Shown here in pieces: positions 45,127-54,076 of a stretch of DNA of 64,000 nucleotides. Under the pieces are notes generated by a model that was not told the origin of the DNA, ran no database searches, and worked only from the letters and a program-made list of their open reading frames with translations. Numbering within the stretch: position 1 is the stretch's first letter; the number at the start of each line of letters is the position of its first letter. The DNA comes from Methylomonas sp. EFPC3 (GTDB taxonomy: Bacteria > Pseudomonadota > Gammaproteobacteria > Methylococcales > Methylomonadaceae), in NCBI RefSeq assembly GCF_029643245.1, contig NZ_CP116398.1, positions 2,604,001 to 2,668,000 of the forward strand, written 5' to 3'. The translations under genes and the position numbers were made by a program.

Positions 45127-46458
45127 TTATTCGCCGGCAATCGCCATTTGCTCCAGCAAAATCGAGCCGACCCGGACATTGCCGCGCAGATCAACGTCGT
45201 TGCCGATCGCCACGATATTGCGCAGCATGGACTTTAAATTGCCGGCAATGGTGATTTCTTGAACGGGGTATTGGATAACGCCATTTTCGACCCAAAACCC
45301 GGAAGCGCCGCGGGAATAATCGCCGGTCACCCGATTCACGCCCTGCCCCATCAATTCGGTGACCAACAGACCGGTACCCAACAGCTGCAACATTTCGGCA
45401 AAATCACGGTCGCCCGGCTCGACAATCAGATTATGTACCCCGCCGGCGTTACCGGTAGTCTGCATGCCCAGCTTGCGCGCCGAATAGGTGCTGAGTATGT
45501 AAGATTGCAAAACGCCGTTATTAACGATGTCTCGAGCCCGGGTCGCGACACCTTCCGCGTCGTAGCTCGCGCTTCCCAACGCCCGCTTTAACAACGGCTG
45601 CTCGTGTATCCGCACAAACTCCGGCAGAATTTGCTTTCCTAGGCTGTCCAATAAAAAAGATGACTTCCGGTACAGACTACCGCCGCTGATCGCGCCCAGC
45701 AACGCTCCGATCAAACTAGAGGCCATTTCCGGCGCAAACAACACCGGACATTGCCGGGTGCCGAGAGGCCGGGCGTCTAACCGCGCTAGCGTGCGCTGCG
45801 CGGCTTTTTCGCCGACTTGTGCCGCAGCTTCCAGATCGCTCGGGTTACGCGCGACACTATACCAATAGTCTCGTTGCATGGCGTCGCCGCTACCGGCGAG
45901 TACCGAGCAACTCAAGGAGTGCCGGCTGGACTGGTAACCCTGCAAAAAACCCAATGAATTGCCGAACACCCGTGTGCCCTGATGGGTATTAACTGAAGCC
46001 CCCTCGGAGTTGCTGATCACAGAGCTATAATTGCGCGCCGCGTTTTCGCACTCGATCGCCAGCTCGATAGCTTGCTCGGCATTGAGCTGCCAAGGATGGT
46101 TTAAATCGAGATCGGGAAATTCCGTAGCCAACCGCTCGGGATCGGGCAGGCCGGCAAACTCGTCTTCGCTAGCGTAGTGGGCGATACTGCATGCGGCTTT
46201 GACGGTTTCCTTCAACGATTCGCCGGAAATGTCATTGGTACTGGCAGAGCCCTTCCTTTTGCCGAAATACACCGTGACGCCAATGCCTTGATCGCAATGG
46301 TACTCCACGGTTTCCACTTCCCCGAGTCGAGCCGACACCGACAACCCATTGTCCACGCTGAATGCCGCTTCTGCAGCAGTGGCTCCCTGTAGTTTGGCTT
46401 CGTCCAACAATTGTTGAACCACATTTTTCAAACGATTGATTTCTTCCTGATTTTGCAC
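45127..46458 (-). CDS. pmbA: TldE/PmbA peptidase subunit
   Basis: 443 residues starting from a GTG at 46458 (MQNQEEINRLK). The PmbA/TldE partner lacks the metal-binding HExxxH of TldD and forms a heterodimeric protease with it. Seen: LSVSARLGEVETVEYHCDQG near the N-terminus and the C-terminal GASGFWVENGVIQYPVQEI and NLKSMLRNIVAIGND. It lies 56 bases after tldD on the same strand. TldD/E trims modified peptides such as microcin B17 precursor; a role here in PqqA processing is plausible. Confidence 0.93.
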   Translation of the reverse strand: MQNQEEINRLKNVVQQLLDEAKLQGATAAEAAFSVDNGLSVSARLGEVETVEYHCDQGIGVTVYFGKRKGSASTNDISGESLKETVKAACSIAHYASEDEFAGLPDPERLATEFPDLDLNHPWQLNAEQAIELAIECENAARNYSSVISNSEGASVNTHQGTRVFGNSLGFLQGYQSSRHSLSCSVLAGSGDAMQRDYWYSVARNPSDLEAAAQVGEKAAQRTLARLDARPLGTRQCPVLFAPEMASSLIGALLGAISGGSLYRKSSFLLDSLGKQILPEFVRIHEQPLLKRALGSASYDAEGVATRARDIVNNGVLQSYILSTYSARKLGMQTTGNAGGVHNLIVEPGDRDFAEMLQLLGTGLLVTELMGQGVNRVTGDYSRGASGFWVENGVIQYPVQEITIAGNLKSMLRNIVAIGNDVDLRGNVRVGSILLEQMAIAGE

Positions 46459-46514
46459 GGCAAATCTCTTGTTTAGTCGTTACGCGTACAAGCCGAATGG
46501 CTGCACCCTGTATT

Positions 46515-47951
46515 TCAGACGCTGGTACCGCCAACCGTTAAGCCGTCGATTTTCAACGTCGGCTGGCCGACGCCGACCGGAACGCTTTGGCCGTCCTTGC
46601 CGCAAGTGCCGACGCCGCTATCCAGCGCCATGTCGTTGCCGACCATGGACACTTTGGTCAATACGTCGGGACCGTTGCCGATCAGCGTCGCCCCTTTCAC
46701 CGGCCGGGTGATTTTGCCGTTTTCGATCAGGTAGGCTTCGCTGGCCGAGAATACGAACTTGCCGGAAGTGATGTCCACTTGACCGCCGCCGAAGTTGCGC
46801 GCGTACAGGCCTTTTTTCACCGAGGCGATAATCTCTTCCGGATCGCTCTGTCCTGGCAGCATGTAAGTGTTGGTCATGCGCGGCATCGGCAAATGGGCAT
46901 AGGATTCGCGGCGGCCGTTACCGGTCGGCGCCACCCCCATCAACCGGGCATTCAGCTTATCCTGCATGTAGCCTTTCAGAATGCCCTTCTCGATCAACAC
47001 GGTATTTTCAGTCGGCGTCCCTTCGTCGTCGATGTTCAACGAACCGCGCCGACCTTGCAACGTGCCGTCGTCCACCACGGTACACAGATCGGAAGCCACC
47101 CGCTCGCCGACTCGGCCGCTGAAAGCCGAAGTCCCCTTGCGATTGAAGTCCCCCTCCAAGCCATGACCGATGGCCTCGTGCAACAAAATCCCCGGCCAGC
47201 CTGAACCCAGAACCACGGTCATATTACCCGCGGGGGCTTCCTCAGCCTGCAAGTTGACTTGCGCCTGACGGACCGCTTCTTTGCCGTATTCCAGGCCGCG
47301 GTCGCTCTCCAGAAAATAGGAATAGTCGCAGCGGCCGCCGCCGCCCATACTGCCTTGCTCGCGCCGGCCGTTTTCGGCCATGATCACCGTGACATTCATT
47401 CGCACCAGCGGCCGAATGTCGGCCGCCAACGAGCCGTCTTGATTCGCGATCAACACGTGGTCATAGGCAGCAATCAGACTGACCATGACTTCTTCGATGC
47501 GCGAATCCAACTTTCGGGTTTCCCGATCGACGCGCATCAACAGTTCGATTTTTTGCCTATCGTCCAAAGACTTTAAAGGATTCACGGGGCGGTACAGACA
47601 CGGCGCTGCGCGAAAGGTATCCACCTTGCGCTGCGCCTGTTGACCATGGCGGACAATGGCTTTCACGTTATTGGCCGCTTCCAGCAAAATCGGCAACTCG
47701 ATCCGGTCGCTGTAGGCAAATCCGGTTTTATCGCCGCTGACGGCGCGCACCCCGGCGCCGTGCTCGATCGAATGACTGCCTTCCTTGATGATCCCGCCCT
47801 CCAAAGACCAGGATTCGAAGTGGCTAGACTGAAAATAGATATCGGCGGCATCGACCGGCGCGCTCAGCAACGCGGACATGACTCGATCGATATCCTGAGT
47901 TTGCAGGCCGTTGCCGGCCAAAATGGATTGCTTGACTTGTTCTAATGGCAT
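46515..47951 (-). CDS. tldD: TldD metalloprotease subunit
   Basis: 478 residues. The zinc site is [11 protein letters not shown] (HExxxH), with the downstream Cys in GTCGKDGQ that also belongs to the site in TldD. N-terminal [21 protein letters not shown] is family-typical. Forms the active protease with TldE/PmbA, whose gene follows directly. The pair degrades or trims unfolded, modified ribosomal peptides. It lies about 3.4 kb from pqqA. Confidence 0.94.
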   Translation of the reverse strand: MPLEQVKQSILAGNGLQTQDIDRVMSALLSAPVDAADIYFQSSHFESWSLEGGIIKEGSHSIEHGAGVRAVSGDKTGFAYSDRIELPILLEAANNVKAIVRHGQQAQRKVDTFRAAPCLYRPVNPLKSLDDRQKIELLMRVDRETRKLDSRIEEVMVSLIAAYDHVLIANQDGSLAADIRPLVRMNVTVIMAENGRREQGSMGGGGRCDYSYFLESDRGLEYGKEAVRQAQVNLQAEEAPAGNMTVVLGSGWPGILLHEAIGHGLEGDFNRKGTSAFSGRVGERVASDLCTVVDDGTLQGRRGSLNIDDEGTPTENTVLIEKGILKGYMQDKLNARLMGVAPTGNGRRESYAHLPMPRMTNTYMLPGQSDPEEIIASVKKGLYARNFGGGQVDITSGKFVFSASEAYLIENGKITRPVKGATLIGNGPDVLTKVSMVGNDMALDSGVGTCGKDGQSVPVGVGQPTLKIDGLTVGGTSV

Positions 47952-47987
47952 CAGATAGCTCGAAACGGGATGGTAAAGCGCGTCCGG

Positions 47988-48452
47988 CTACATCACGAAA
48001 AACGACGCGATGTAAGCGACTAGCAATGCGGTTAGTGCGAGGGTCACTTTGTTACGCGTCGTGAGCGACAACCAATACAGTTGCAACTCGGTTTTGCGCC
48101 GGACCCAGATATTCAGTAGCCGTTGCTTCAAAAAAGCGTGTAACCGCGGCAGAGTCTTCCACAATTTGTAAAATCCGAAACCGAAAATTGAGAGCAGGAT
48201 GTAAAACGTCACGACCTGACTGCCGTGGCGATCGGATTCGAACAAATATTCGACAATTTCGCCGATATCCAAAATGTGAAAAACCAACTCGACCGCTTCT
48301 TCTATTCCCAACTCGACGTATTCGAAAGCCACGTGCAGACCTTCGAACAGCAGATGCATCAACTCCCCCAGCAATTCCAGCGTCACGTCGTACATGACCA
48401 GCGCCAAAGCGATGCAACCGACGATGATCAGGTCGAGATTCTTCTTCAACAT
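47988..48452 (-). CDS. Membrane protein of unknown function
   Basis: 154 residues from the ATG at 48452 (MLKKNLDLIIVGCIALALVMYD); the open frame upstream overlaps rlmJ and looks artificial. Three likely membrane segments (about 7-25, 83-100 and 135-153) with an amphipathic, Glu-rich helix between (about 30-70, ELLGELMHLLFEGLHVAFEY). Eleven bases after rlmJ on the same strand. I do not recognise a family. Confidence 0.62.
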   Translation of the reverse strand: MLKKNLDLIIVGCIALALVMYDVTLELLGELMHLLFEGLHVAFEYVELGIEEAVELVFHILDIGEIVEYLFESDRHGSQVVTFYILLSIFGFGFYKLWKTLPRLHAFLKQRLLNIWVRRKTELQLYWLSLTTRNKVTLALTALLVAYIASFFVM

Positions 48453-48463
48453 GGCTAATTCCG

Positions 48464-49321
48464 CTACGCGCCGTCCGCGCCGGTCTCGGGTACTGTCCAC
48501 TCGACTTTCCAACGTCCTGCGCCGTCGGCCAGAACCCGGTCCAACCAAGGCAGCAGCGTTTCTGCTTGTCTTGCCAGCAACCACGGCGGATTGATAAACA
48601 GCATGCCAGACCCCGTCATTCCTCTTCCAGCACCGTCTTCGGCAACACAATGTTCGATGCGTAACTGTTTGGGAATACCGCTTCCGGCCAGTTTACCGAT
48701 GAAAGCTTCGGTTGCGGCCCGCTCGATAACGGGATACCAGACCGCAAAGATTCCGGTAGCGAAATGCCGATGGCCACTGACCAGAGCAGCGACCACTTTT
48801 TTATATTCGTCTCTCATCTCGTAACTGGGGTCGATCAAAATCAATCCGCGGCGCTGAATCGGCGGCAGCTTTTTCGGCAACATTTGCAGGCCGTCTTCCT
48901 TGCTGACGCTTACCTGCTTGTCCCCGGCGAACAATTGCTGCAACGCGGCAACGTCCGATCCGTGCAATTCCGACAATAATAACCGATCTTGGGGGCGGGC
49001 CAAGCGCTTCACCAATTGCGGGGAACCGGGATAACGCGCCAATTGCCTGCCGGTATTTTCGGCGCGCACCGCCGCCAGATAATCGTGCAACTCGGCGGGA
49101 GGCTCAGGCTCGCGCCACACCTTGGAGATACCTAGCCGATACTCGCCGGTCTTTTCGGCGAATTCCGATTTAAATGAGTACTTGCCGGCGCCGGCGTGAG
49201 TATCGATGTAAACAAAAGGCTTGGACTTTTGTTTTAACGCCGCAACGGTCAAGGCCAGCAGGCTATGTTTTAAAACATCGGCAAAATTGCCGGCGTGAAA
49301 ACCGTGTCGGTAACTGAGCAT
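48464..49321 (-). CDS. rlmJ: 23S rRNA (adenine-2030-N6)-methyltransferase RlmJ
   Basis: 285 residues from the ATG at 49321 (MLSYRHGFHAGNFADVLKHS), the standard RlmJ start; upstream codons in the frame are not family-like. It has YIDTHAGAGKYSF (SAM-binding) and LIDPSYEMRDEY, the DPPY-type catalytic motif with the Ser found in this family, and the C-terminal GSGMLFINPPWLL. Methylates A2030 of 23S rRNA. Confidence 0.93.
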   Translation of the reverse strand: MLSYRHGFHAGNFADVLKHSLLALTVAALKQKSKPFVYIDTHAGAGKYSFKSEFAEKTGEYRLGISKVWREPEPPAELHDYLAAVRAENTGRQLARYPGSPQLVKRLARPQDRLLLSELHGSDVAALQQLFAGDKQVSVSKEDGLQMLPKKLPPIQRRGLILIDPSYEMRDEYKKVVAALVSGHRHFATGIFAVWYPVIERAATEAFIGKLAGSGIPKQLRIEHCVAEDGAGRGMTGSGMLFINPPWLLARQAETLLPWLDRVLADGAGRWKVEWTVPETGADGA

Positions 49322-49359
49322 ATTTGGATATCCGTGGTGCCGGCGGCTGCCGTATACGT

Positions 49360-49710
49360 TTAATTGAATTTGGCCCTGAAGATAAAAAACACTGCCCCGA
49401 GCAAACACAATCCGGCCCAGAGATAGTCCAGTTTCAACGGCTCCTTCATGTAGTACACCGAGAACGGCACGAACACGCTCAACGCGATCACCTCCTGCAT
49501 AATCTTCAACTGGCCCAGGCTAAGCGAGGTATAGCCGATGCGATTCGCCGGAACTTGCAACAGGTACTCGAACAAAGCCACGCCCCAGCTCAGCAGCGCC
49601 GCCACCAACCAAGGCTGGCCATTCAACTCCTTCAAGTGCGCGTACCAGGCAAAAGTCATAAACACGTTACTGCAAACGAGAAGGCCGGCGGAAATCAGCA
49701 CGGCATTCAT
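49360..49710 (-). CDS. DUF486 / DMT-superfamily small membrane protein
   Basis: 116 residues from the ATG at 49710, which overlaps the cca stop by four bases (ATGA); an upstream ATG at 49731 also opens the frame. Four membrane helices. The hallmark FMTFAWYAHLKEL near the N-terminus and SLSLGQLKIMQEVIALSVFVPF and YLWAGLCLLGAVFFIFR match DUF486, related to four-helix DMT/EmrE-like transporters. Substrate unknown. Translationally coupled to cca. Confidence 0.82.
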   Translation of the reverse strand: MNAVLISAGLLVCSNVFMTFAWYAHLKELNGQPWLVAALLSWGVALFEYLLQVPANRIGYTSLSLGQLKIMQEVIALSVFVPFSVYYMKEPLKLDYLWAGLCLLGAVFFIFRAKFN

Positions 49711-50945
49711 GAAACGGCCGATCGGTAGCATTTCTTAAAATCGTCGACGGCTTGTATTCGCGACCGGCGGATCGCCGCCCCGATCTGTTCGCCTTGCAGC
49801 CCTTGCCACAAGGCCGCTCCAGTATCTACTGCGGCAGCCGCCGCGGCGGCGCCACGAATGTATTCGGCTTGAGGATAACTGCGGTCTTCGAAACCGCTGC
49901 GTCCCCTGGCATCCGCCTCGCAGGCCGACAAAAACTCGTCGAGCCGATTTCCCGGTTTGAAGGCAGCTATCGCTTGCAACATATCGGTCAAGGTATCCGA
50001 ACGTAGTTCCAGAGCCCTATGGCAATGCGTGTGGTATTCCATGACTTGCATGCTCAAACTTTTGAAGGGTTTGGGAACCCGCAAACGATCGCAAAAGCGC
50101 TCCAACACCCGCAAACCTTTTTTTTCGTGACCGTGGTGACTGGGCCAATGCTCTCTGGGCGTCAAAGCCTTGCCCAAATCGTGCAACAGCGCAGCCAAAC
50201 GCACCTCGGCTTTCGCAGACAGACGAACAGCTTGCTCCAGCACCATTAAGGCATGTACACCGGTATCGATTTCCGGATGGTATTTTTCCGGTTGCGGTAC
50301 ACCGAACAGGGCATCGATTTCGGGGAACACAACGCCCAGTGCACCGCAGTCCCGCAAAACTTGAAAAAACGCCTGAGGCGTACGCTCCAACAGTGCTTTA
50401 TGCAGCTCCGCCCAGACCCGCTCCGACACTAAGTAATCAGCCTCGCCCGCAGCAACCATATGCTTCATTAACATCATGGTTTCGTCAGCCACGCGAAATC
50501 CCAGATGCGCGTAGCGTGCAGCAAAGCGTGCCGCACGTAAAATCCGAACGGGATCTTCACTAAACGCGGGAGATACATGCCGCAACAGCTTTTGCTCTAA
50601 ATCAAGCCGGCCGCAAAACGGATCGATCAGTACGCCATCGTCGCCGATTGCCATCGCGTTGATCGTCAAATCGCGCCGCTGCAGATCTTCTTCCAAGGTC
50701 ACGTCAGGATCGGCGTGCACGGCAAAGCCTTTATAACCCATGCCGGTTTTGCGCTCGGTCCTGGCCAAAGCATATTCTTCGTGGGTTTCCGGATGCAAAA
50801 ATACCGGAAAGTCTTTTCCTACCGGCCGAAAACCGCGCGCCACCATCGCCTCCGCCGTTTCGCCGACCACCAGCCAATCGCGCTCCTCGACCGGATAATC
50901 CAGTAAACGATCACGCACCGCGCCGCCGACCAGATATGTTTTCAT
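49707..50945 (-). CDS. cca: CCA-adding tRNA nucleotidyltransferase
   Basis: 412 residues from the ATG at 50945 (MKTYLVGGAVRDRLLDYPV), with GGG just before it; the long upstream frame is not conserved. The palm has GGAVRD and EERDWLVVG, then RRDLTINAMAI (fingers). An HD phosphohydrolase domain follows (AALLHDLGKALTPREHWPSHHGHE), as in the E. coli type. It adds or repairs the 3' CCA of tRNAs. Length matches E. coli Cca. Confidence 0.95.
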   Translation of the reverse strand: MKTYLVGGAVRDRLLDYPVEERDWLVVGETAEAMVARGFRPVGKDFPVFLHPETHEEYALARTERKTGMGYKGFAVHADPDVTLEEDLQRRDLTINAMAIGDDGVLIDPFCGRLDLEQKLLRHVSPAFSEDPVRILRAARFAARYAHLGFRVADETMMLMKHMVAAGEADYLVSERVWAELHKALLERTPQAFFQVLRDCGALGVVFPEIDALFGVPQPEKYHPEIDTGVHALMVLEQAVRLSAKAEVRLAALLHDLGKALTPREHWPSHHGHEKKGLRVLERFCDRLRVPKPFKSLSMQVMEYHTHCHRALELRSDTLTDMLQAIAAFKPGNRLDEFLSACEADARGRSGFEDRSYPQAEYIRGAAAAAAAVDTGAALWQGLQGEQIGAAIRRSRIQAVDDFKKCYRSAVS

Positions 50946-51372
50946 ACCCAACAAATCCGCACTTAAAAAACGCACAGTATAAATGAGTCGCCAGCATAGC
51001 GTCCGGCTTATTCCACCTGCGGAAATCTCGGAAAACGCCACCGAGAGTGATTCAGCCCTAGCCTCATACGCCGACTTTCGCTGAGGTGTTAAGCTCCCCA
51101 ACCAGCCCGGACCTTTTTTCTGCACCAGCGAATCAAATACGCGAGCCCCGACTCAGCCCAACGGGCAACACCCCACCCTGCCTGATAAGGCTTCCAAGGC
51201 ATTGCAAGCGGCGTAACCAACCGGGAACTTTTCGGAACGAAAACAGCTCGGAATCGTGCCGATAGTCTCGAATCCGCTTGGTTGCGCAAAGAAAAACTTC
51301 ATCGTATACTTCGGTGCAGCTTTCTCGACCAAGCTATCGCACACAACAACAAAACCTCTGGAGGGTATACAA
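50946..51372. other. Intergenic stretch upstream of pqqA
   Basis: About 430 bases between cca (minus) and pqqA (plus), holding both promoters. A pqqA promoter candidate is at 51282-51310. Open frames on the minus strand here (51089-51344) have no ribosome site and no recognisable domain. I see no RNA gene. Confidence 0.5.
51282..51310 (+). promoter_or_regulatory. Candidate pqqA promoter
   Basis: TTGCGC (51282-51287), a 17-base spacer, then TATACT (51305-51310), 5 of 6 matches to the -10. Predicted start near 51317, giving a leader of about 55 bases before pqqA. The -35 is weak (3 of 6). Confidence 0.5.
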
Positions 51373-51447
51373 ATGAAATGGGAAACACCAGCTTACAACG
51401 ACATGCGTTTCGGTTTTGAAGTTACCATGTACATCTACAACCGTTAA
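51373..51447 (+). CDS. pqqA: PQQ precursor peptide PqqA
   Basis: 24 residues, MKWETPAYNDMRFGFEVTMY then IYNR. The conserved Glu and Tyr of the E-x3-Y motif (FEVTMY; Glu16 and Tyr20) are the residues joined by PqqE and become the PQQ skeleton. TGGAGGG lies 8-10 bases before the ATG, a strong ribosome site. First gene of pqqABC-Uma2-DE, followed by an intrinsic terminator that should keep pqqA transcript in excess. Confidence 0.97.
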   Translation: MKWETPAYNDMRFGFEVTMYIYNR

Positions 51448-51464
51448 TTATTACGGTTGACCAC

Positions 51465-51495
51465 AAAAAGGGGCAAATTCCTGCCCCTTTTTTTT
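51465..51495 (+). terminator. Intrinsic terminator between pqqA and pqqB
   Basis: AAAAAGGGGCA and TGCCCCTTTTT form an 11-base-pair stem with a 6-base loop, ending in eight T residues. It lies 18 bases after pqqA and 58 bases before pqqB. Confidence 0.92.
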
Positions 51496-51552
51496 GCCTG
51501 GCGTTTTTCAATCCCGTATCATGCGGCGCTCGTTCATCAATCCGAATCCGAC

Positions 51553-52464
51553 ATGAAAATCAGAGTTCTCGGCGCCGGCGCCGGCGGCGGCTTCCCGCAA
51601 TGGAATTGCAATTGCGACAATTGCGGCCGTTACCGCAGAGGCGAATTCAACGGCAAGGCCCGCACCCAATCCTCGATCGCGATCAGCACCGACAACCGCA
51701 ACTGGCTGCTGCTCAATACTTCGCCCGACATTCGCGCCCAACTGGAAGCGTTTCCGGCGATTCAGCCCAAAGAAGGCATTCGCGATACCGGCATTAAGGC
51801 CGTCCTGCTGATCGACAGCCAGATCGACCACACCACCGGCATGCTGATGCTGCGCGAAGGCAAGCCCTTGAACGTATATTGCACCGAGATGGTTCGACAA
51901 GATTTAACGACCGGCTTTCCGCTGTTCACGATGCTGAAAGATTACTGCACCGTCAACCATCATCCGATTGCCTGCGACGAAACGCCGTTCGAAATTCCCG
52001 GCATCGACGACATCCGCATCTACGCCCATGCCTTAAAAAGCAAGGCGCCGCCCTATTCGCCGCACCGCCACGACCCGCACGAGGGCGACAACATTGGCGT
52101 GATCGTCGAACAGATTTCTACAGGCAAAAAGCTTTACTACTCGCCCGGGTTGGGCGAAATCGAGCCGCACGTTTTCAAGGCTATGCAAAGCGTTGACTGC
52201 CTGATGGTGGATGGCACTTTCTGGACCGACGATGAAATGGTCACGCGCGGTATCAGCCAGAAACGCGCCCGCGAAATCGGTCATTTGCCGCAATCCGGCC
52301 CCGGCGGCATGATTGAAGTGTTGAACGGCGTGCCGAACGCTCGTAAGATTTTGATTCATATCAATAACACCAACCCGATTCTCGACGAAGATTCGCCGGA
52401 GCGTAAGACGCTGGCTGGCAACGGCATAGAAGTGGCTTACGACGGTTTGGAAATCGACTTATAA
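51553..52464 (+). CDS. pqqB: PQQ biosynthesis protein PqqB
   Basis: 303 residues from the ATG at 51553 ([19 protein letters not shown]), the canonical start; the open frame to 51457 crosses the terminator. It is a metallo-beta-lactamase-fold protein with the zinc-binding Cys pair region [12 protein letters not shown] and [15 protein letters not shown], then GLPMTVDGTF-like [12 protein letters not shown] and [16 protein letters not shown]. Proposed to hydroxylate the PqqA-derived diamino-acid. Matches the family in length. Confidence 0.96.
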   Translation: MKIRVLGAGAGGGFPQWNCNCDNCGRYRRGEFNGKARTQSSIAISTDNRNWLLLNTSPDIRAQLEAFPAIQPKEGIRDTGIKAVLLIDSQIDHTTGMLMLREGKPLNVYCTEMVRQDLTTGFPLFTMLKDYCTVNHHPIACDETPFEIPGIDDIRIYAHALKSKAPPYSPHRHDPHEGDNIGVIVEQISTGKKLYYSPGLGEIEPHVFKAMQSVDCLMVDGTFWTDDEMVTRGISQKRAREIGHLPQSGPGGMIEVLNGVPNARKILIHINNTNPILDEDSPERKTLAGNGIEVAYDGLEIDL

Positions 52465-52476
52465 CAAAGGTGTTAC

Positions 52477-53205
52477 ATGACTGCTGATAATCAACCCTGG
52501 AGCCGCGAAGAATTCGAAGCCAAATTGCGCGGCATGGAAAAGTACTACCACATTCATCATCCGATGCATGTGCTAATGAACGAAGGCAAGCTGACCAAGC
52601 AACAATTGCAAGGCTGGGTCGCCAACCGCTTTTATTACCAAGTCATGATTCCGATCAAGGACGCCAACATCATGGCCAATTGCCCGGACCGCGAGACGCG
52701 CGCCAAATGGGTGCAGCGCATACTCGACCACGACGGCCATCCCGGCGACACCGGCGGCATTGAGGCCTGGATACAACTAGGTATCGCGGTCGGCCTGACC
52801 CGCGAAGAGATTACTTCGTTGAAACACGTGTTGCCCGGTGTGCGTTTCGCCGTAGACGCCTACGTCAATTTTGCCCGCCGCGCCGAATGGCACGAAGCCG
52901 CCAGTTCGTCATTGACGGAACTTTTCGCACCGAAAATTCACCAACAGCGCTTGGATAACTGGCCAGATGTCTATCCATGGGTCGAACCGGAGGGTTATGC
53001 TTACTTCCGTAAACGATTGACCGAGGCACGCCGCGACGTAGAACACGGTTTGGAGTTGACCCTGGATTGGTACAAAACCCGCGAGCAGCAGGAACGCATG
53101 CTGGACATCCTGAAATTCAAACTCGACGTGTTGTGGACCATGGCCGACGCGATGTATCTGGCTTATGTCGCCAACATGCCGCCGTATTTCAATATCGAGC
53201 AATAA
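52477..53205 (+). CDS. pqqC: Pyrroloquinoline-quinone synthase PqqC
   Basis: 242 residues, all-helical oxidase. The last step of PQQ synthesis: cofactor-free, oxygen-dependent eight-electron ring closure. Seen: [15 protein letters not shown] (His24-type substrate contacts), [34 protein letters not shown] (metal-free active site His) and [23 protein letters not shown] is 8 bases before the ATG. Located 12 bases after pqqB. Confidence 0.97.
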   Translation: MTADNQPWSREEFEAKLRGMEKYYHIHHPMHVLMNEGKLTKQQLQGWVANRFYYQVMIPIKDANIMANCPDRETRAKWVQRILDHDGHPGDTGGIEAWIQLGIAVGLTREEITSLKHVLPGVRFAVDAYVNFARRAEWHEAASSSLTELFAPKIHQQRLDNWPDVYPWVEPEGYAYFRKRLTEARRDVEHGLELTLDWYKTREQQERMLDILKFKLDVLWTMADAMYLAYVANMPPYFNIEQ

Positions 53206-53206
53206 C

Positions 53207-53770
53207 ATGCAAACCGCCGAGCGACTTCATTTTAGTGCCGAGGATTATCTGGCTTGGGAAGCAACCCAGGCCGAGAAGCACGAGTTTGTCGCCGGCGAGG
53301 TGTTTGCCATGGTGGGTGCGCGGCAGGATCATGTTGTCGTTGCCGGCAACATTTTCGCCGCGTTAAAACAACGTTTGCGCGGCACGCCATGTCGGCCTTA
53401 CGTCGCTGATCTGAAATTGAAGGTCGAAGCGGCAGACGCATTTTTCTACCCCGACGTGATGGTGTCCTGTCACCCCGGCGACTTGGGTAACCAACACTAT
53501 ATTTCCAACCCATCGCTCGTCGTCGAAGTGTTGTCCGACTCCACCGCCGACTACGACCGCGGCGGCAAATTCGTCGCCTACCGCAAGCTGGACTCGCTAA
53601 AAGAATACCTGATCGTCGACATCGAAGCCCGCCGCGTGGAATGCTTCCGCCGCACCGCCGACAACGACTGGCTGTTGCACGATTACGTCGGCGAAGCCGA
53701 TTGCGAATTGATCAGCCTGGGCATTCGCTTGCCGATGGCGGAAATTTTTGAAGACATCGAAGCCGCGTAA
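53207..53770 (+). CDS. Uma2-family putative endonuclease (DUF820), inside the pqq operon
   Basis: 187 residues, starting one base after the pqqC stop. It matches the Uma2/DUF820 family, a PD-(D/E)XK nuclease-like fold. Seen: EDYLAWEATQAEKHEFVAGE, then YVADLKLKVEAADAFFYPDVMV (the PD...(E)xK-like strands, with Pro-Asp in YPDV), SLVVEVLSDSTADYDRGGKF (the E of EVLS) and YLIVDIEARRVECF. Uma2 proteins are common in cyanobacteria and in bacteria with many paralogues; their biological role is not established. Nothing links it chemically to PQQ. The pqqC-Uma2 junction is tight, so it is expressed with the pqq genes. Confidence 0.88.
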   Translation: MQTAERLHFSAEDYLAWEATQAEKHEFVAGEVFAMVGARQDHVVVAGNIFAALKQRLRGTPCRPYVADLKLKVEAADAFFYPDVMVSCHPGDLGNQHYISNPSLVVEVLSDSTADYDRGGKFVAYRKLDSLKEYLIVDIEARRVECFRRTADNDWLLHDYVGEADCELISLGIRLPMAEIFEDIEAA

Positions 53771-53803
53771 ACCGGCAATCACCTTTTCCAAATCCGAAGC
53801 CTA

Positions 53804-54076
53804 ATGACGATCAACCCCGACCAAATCCTGCAATTCTCGCCGCTGCACCGCCTGCAATGGGAAGAAGCCCAGCAAAAATACGTGATTCTTTACCCGGAAG
53901 GCATGGTCGAACTCAACCAAAGCTCGGCGGAAATCCTCAAGCTGTGCGACGGCACCAATAACCCGGCACAAATCGTCGCCGAACTGGAAGCCAAATTCGA
54001 AACCAGCGGCTTGAGCAACGACATCCACAACTTTCTGAACATCGCCCTGCAAAATGGCTGGATCAAACAAGGCTGA
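53804..54076 (+). CDS. pqqD: PqqA-binding chaperone PqqD
   Basis: 90 residues, RRE-fold protein that binds the PqqA peptide and presents it to PqqE. Seen: [23 protein letters not shown] and the helical wing [16 protein letters not shown]. Normal length. The 3' end overlaps pqqE by 23 bases. It begins 33 bases after the Uma2 gene. Confidence 0.96.
   Translation: MTINPDQILQFSPLHRLQWEEAQQKYVILYPEGMVELNQSSAEILKLCDGTNNPAQIVAELEAKFETSGLSNDIHNFLNIALQNGWIKQG

Noticed and set aside
51089..51344. Minus-strand open frames upstream of pqqA
   Set aside because: No ribosome site or domain; they overlap the candidate pqqA promoter region.
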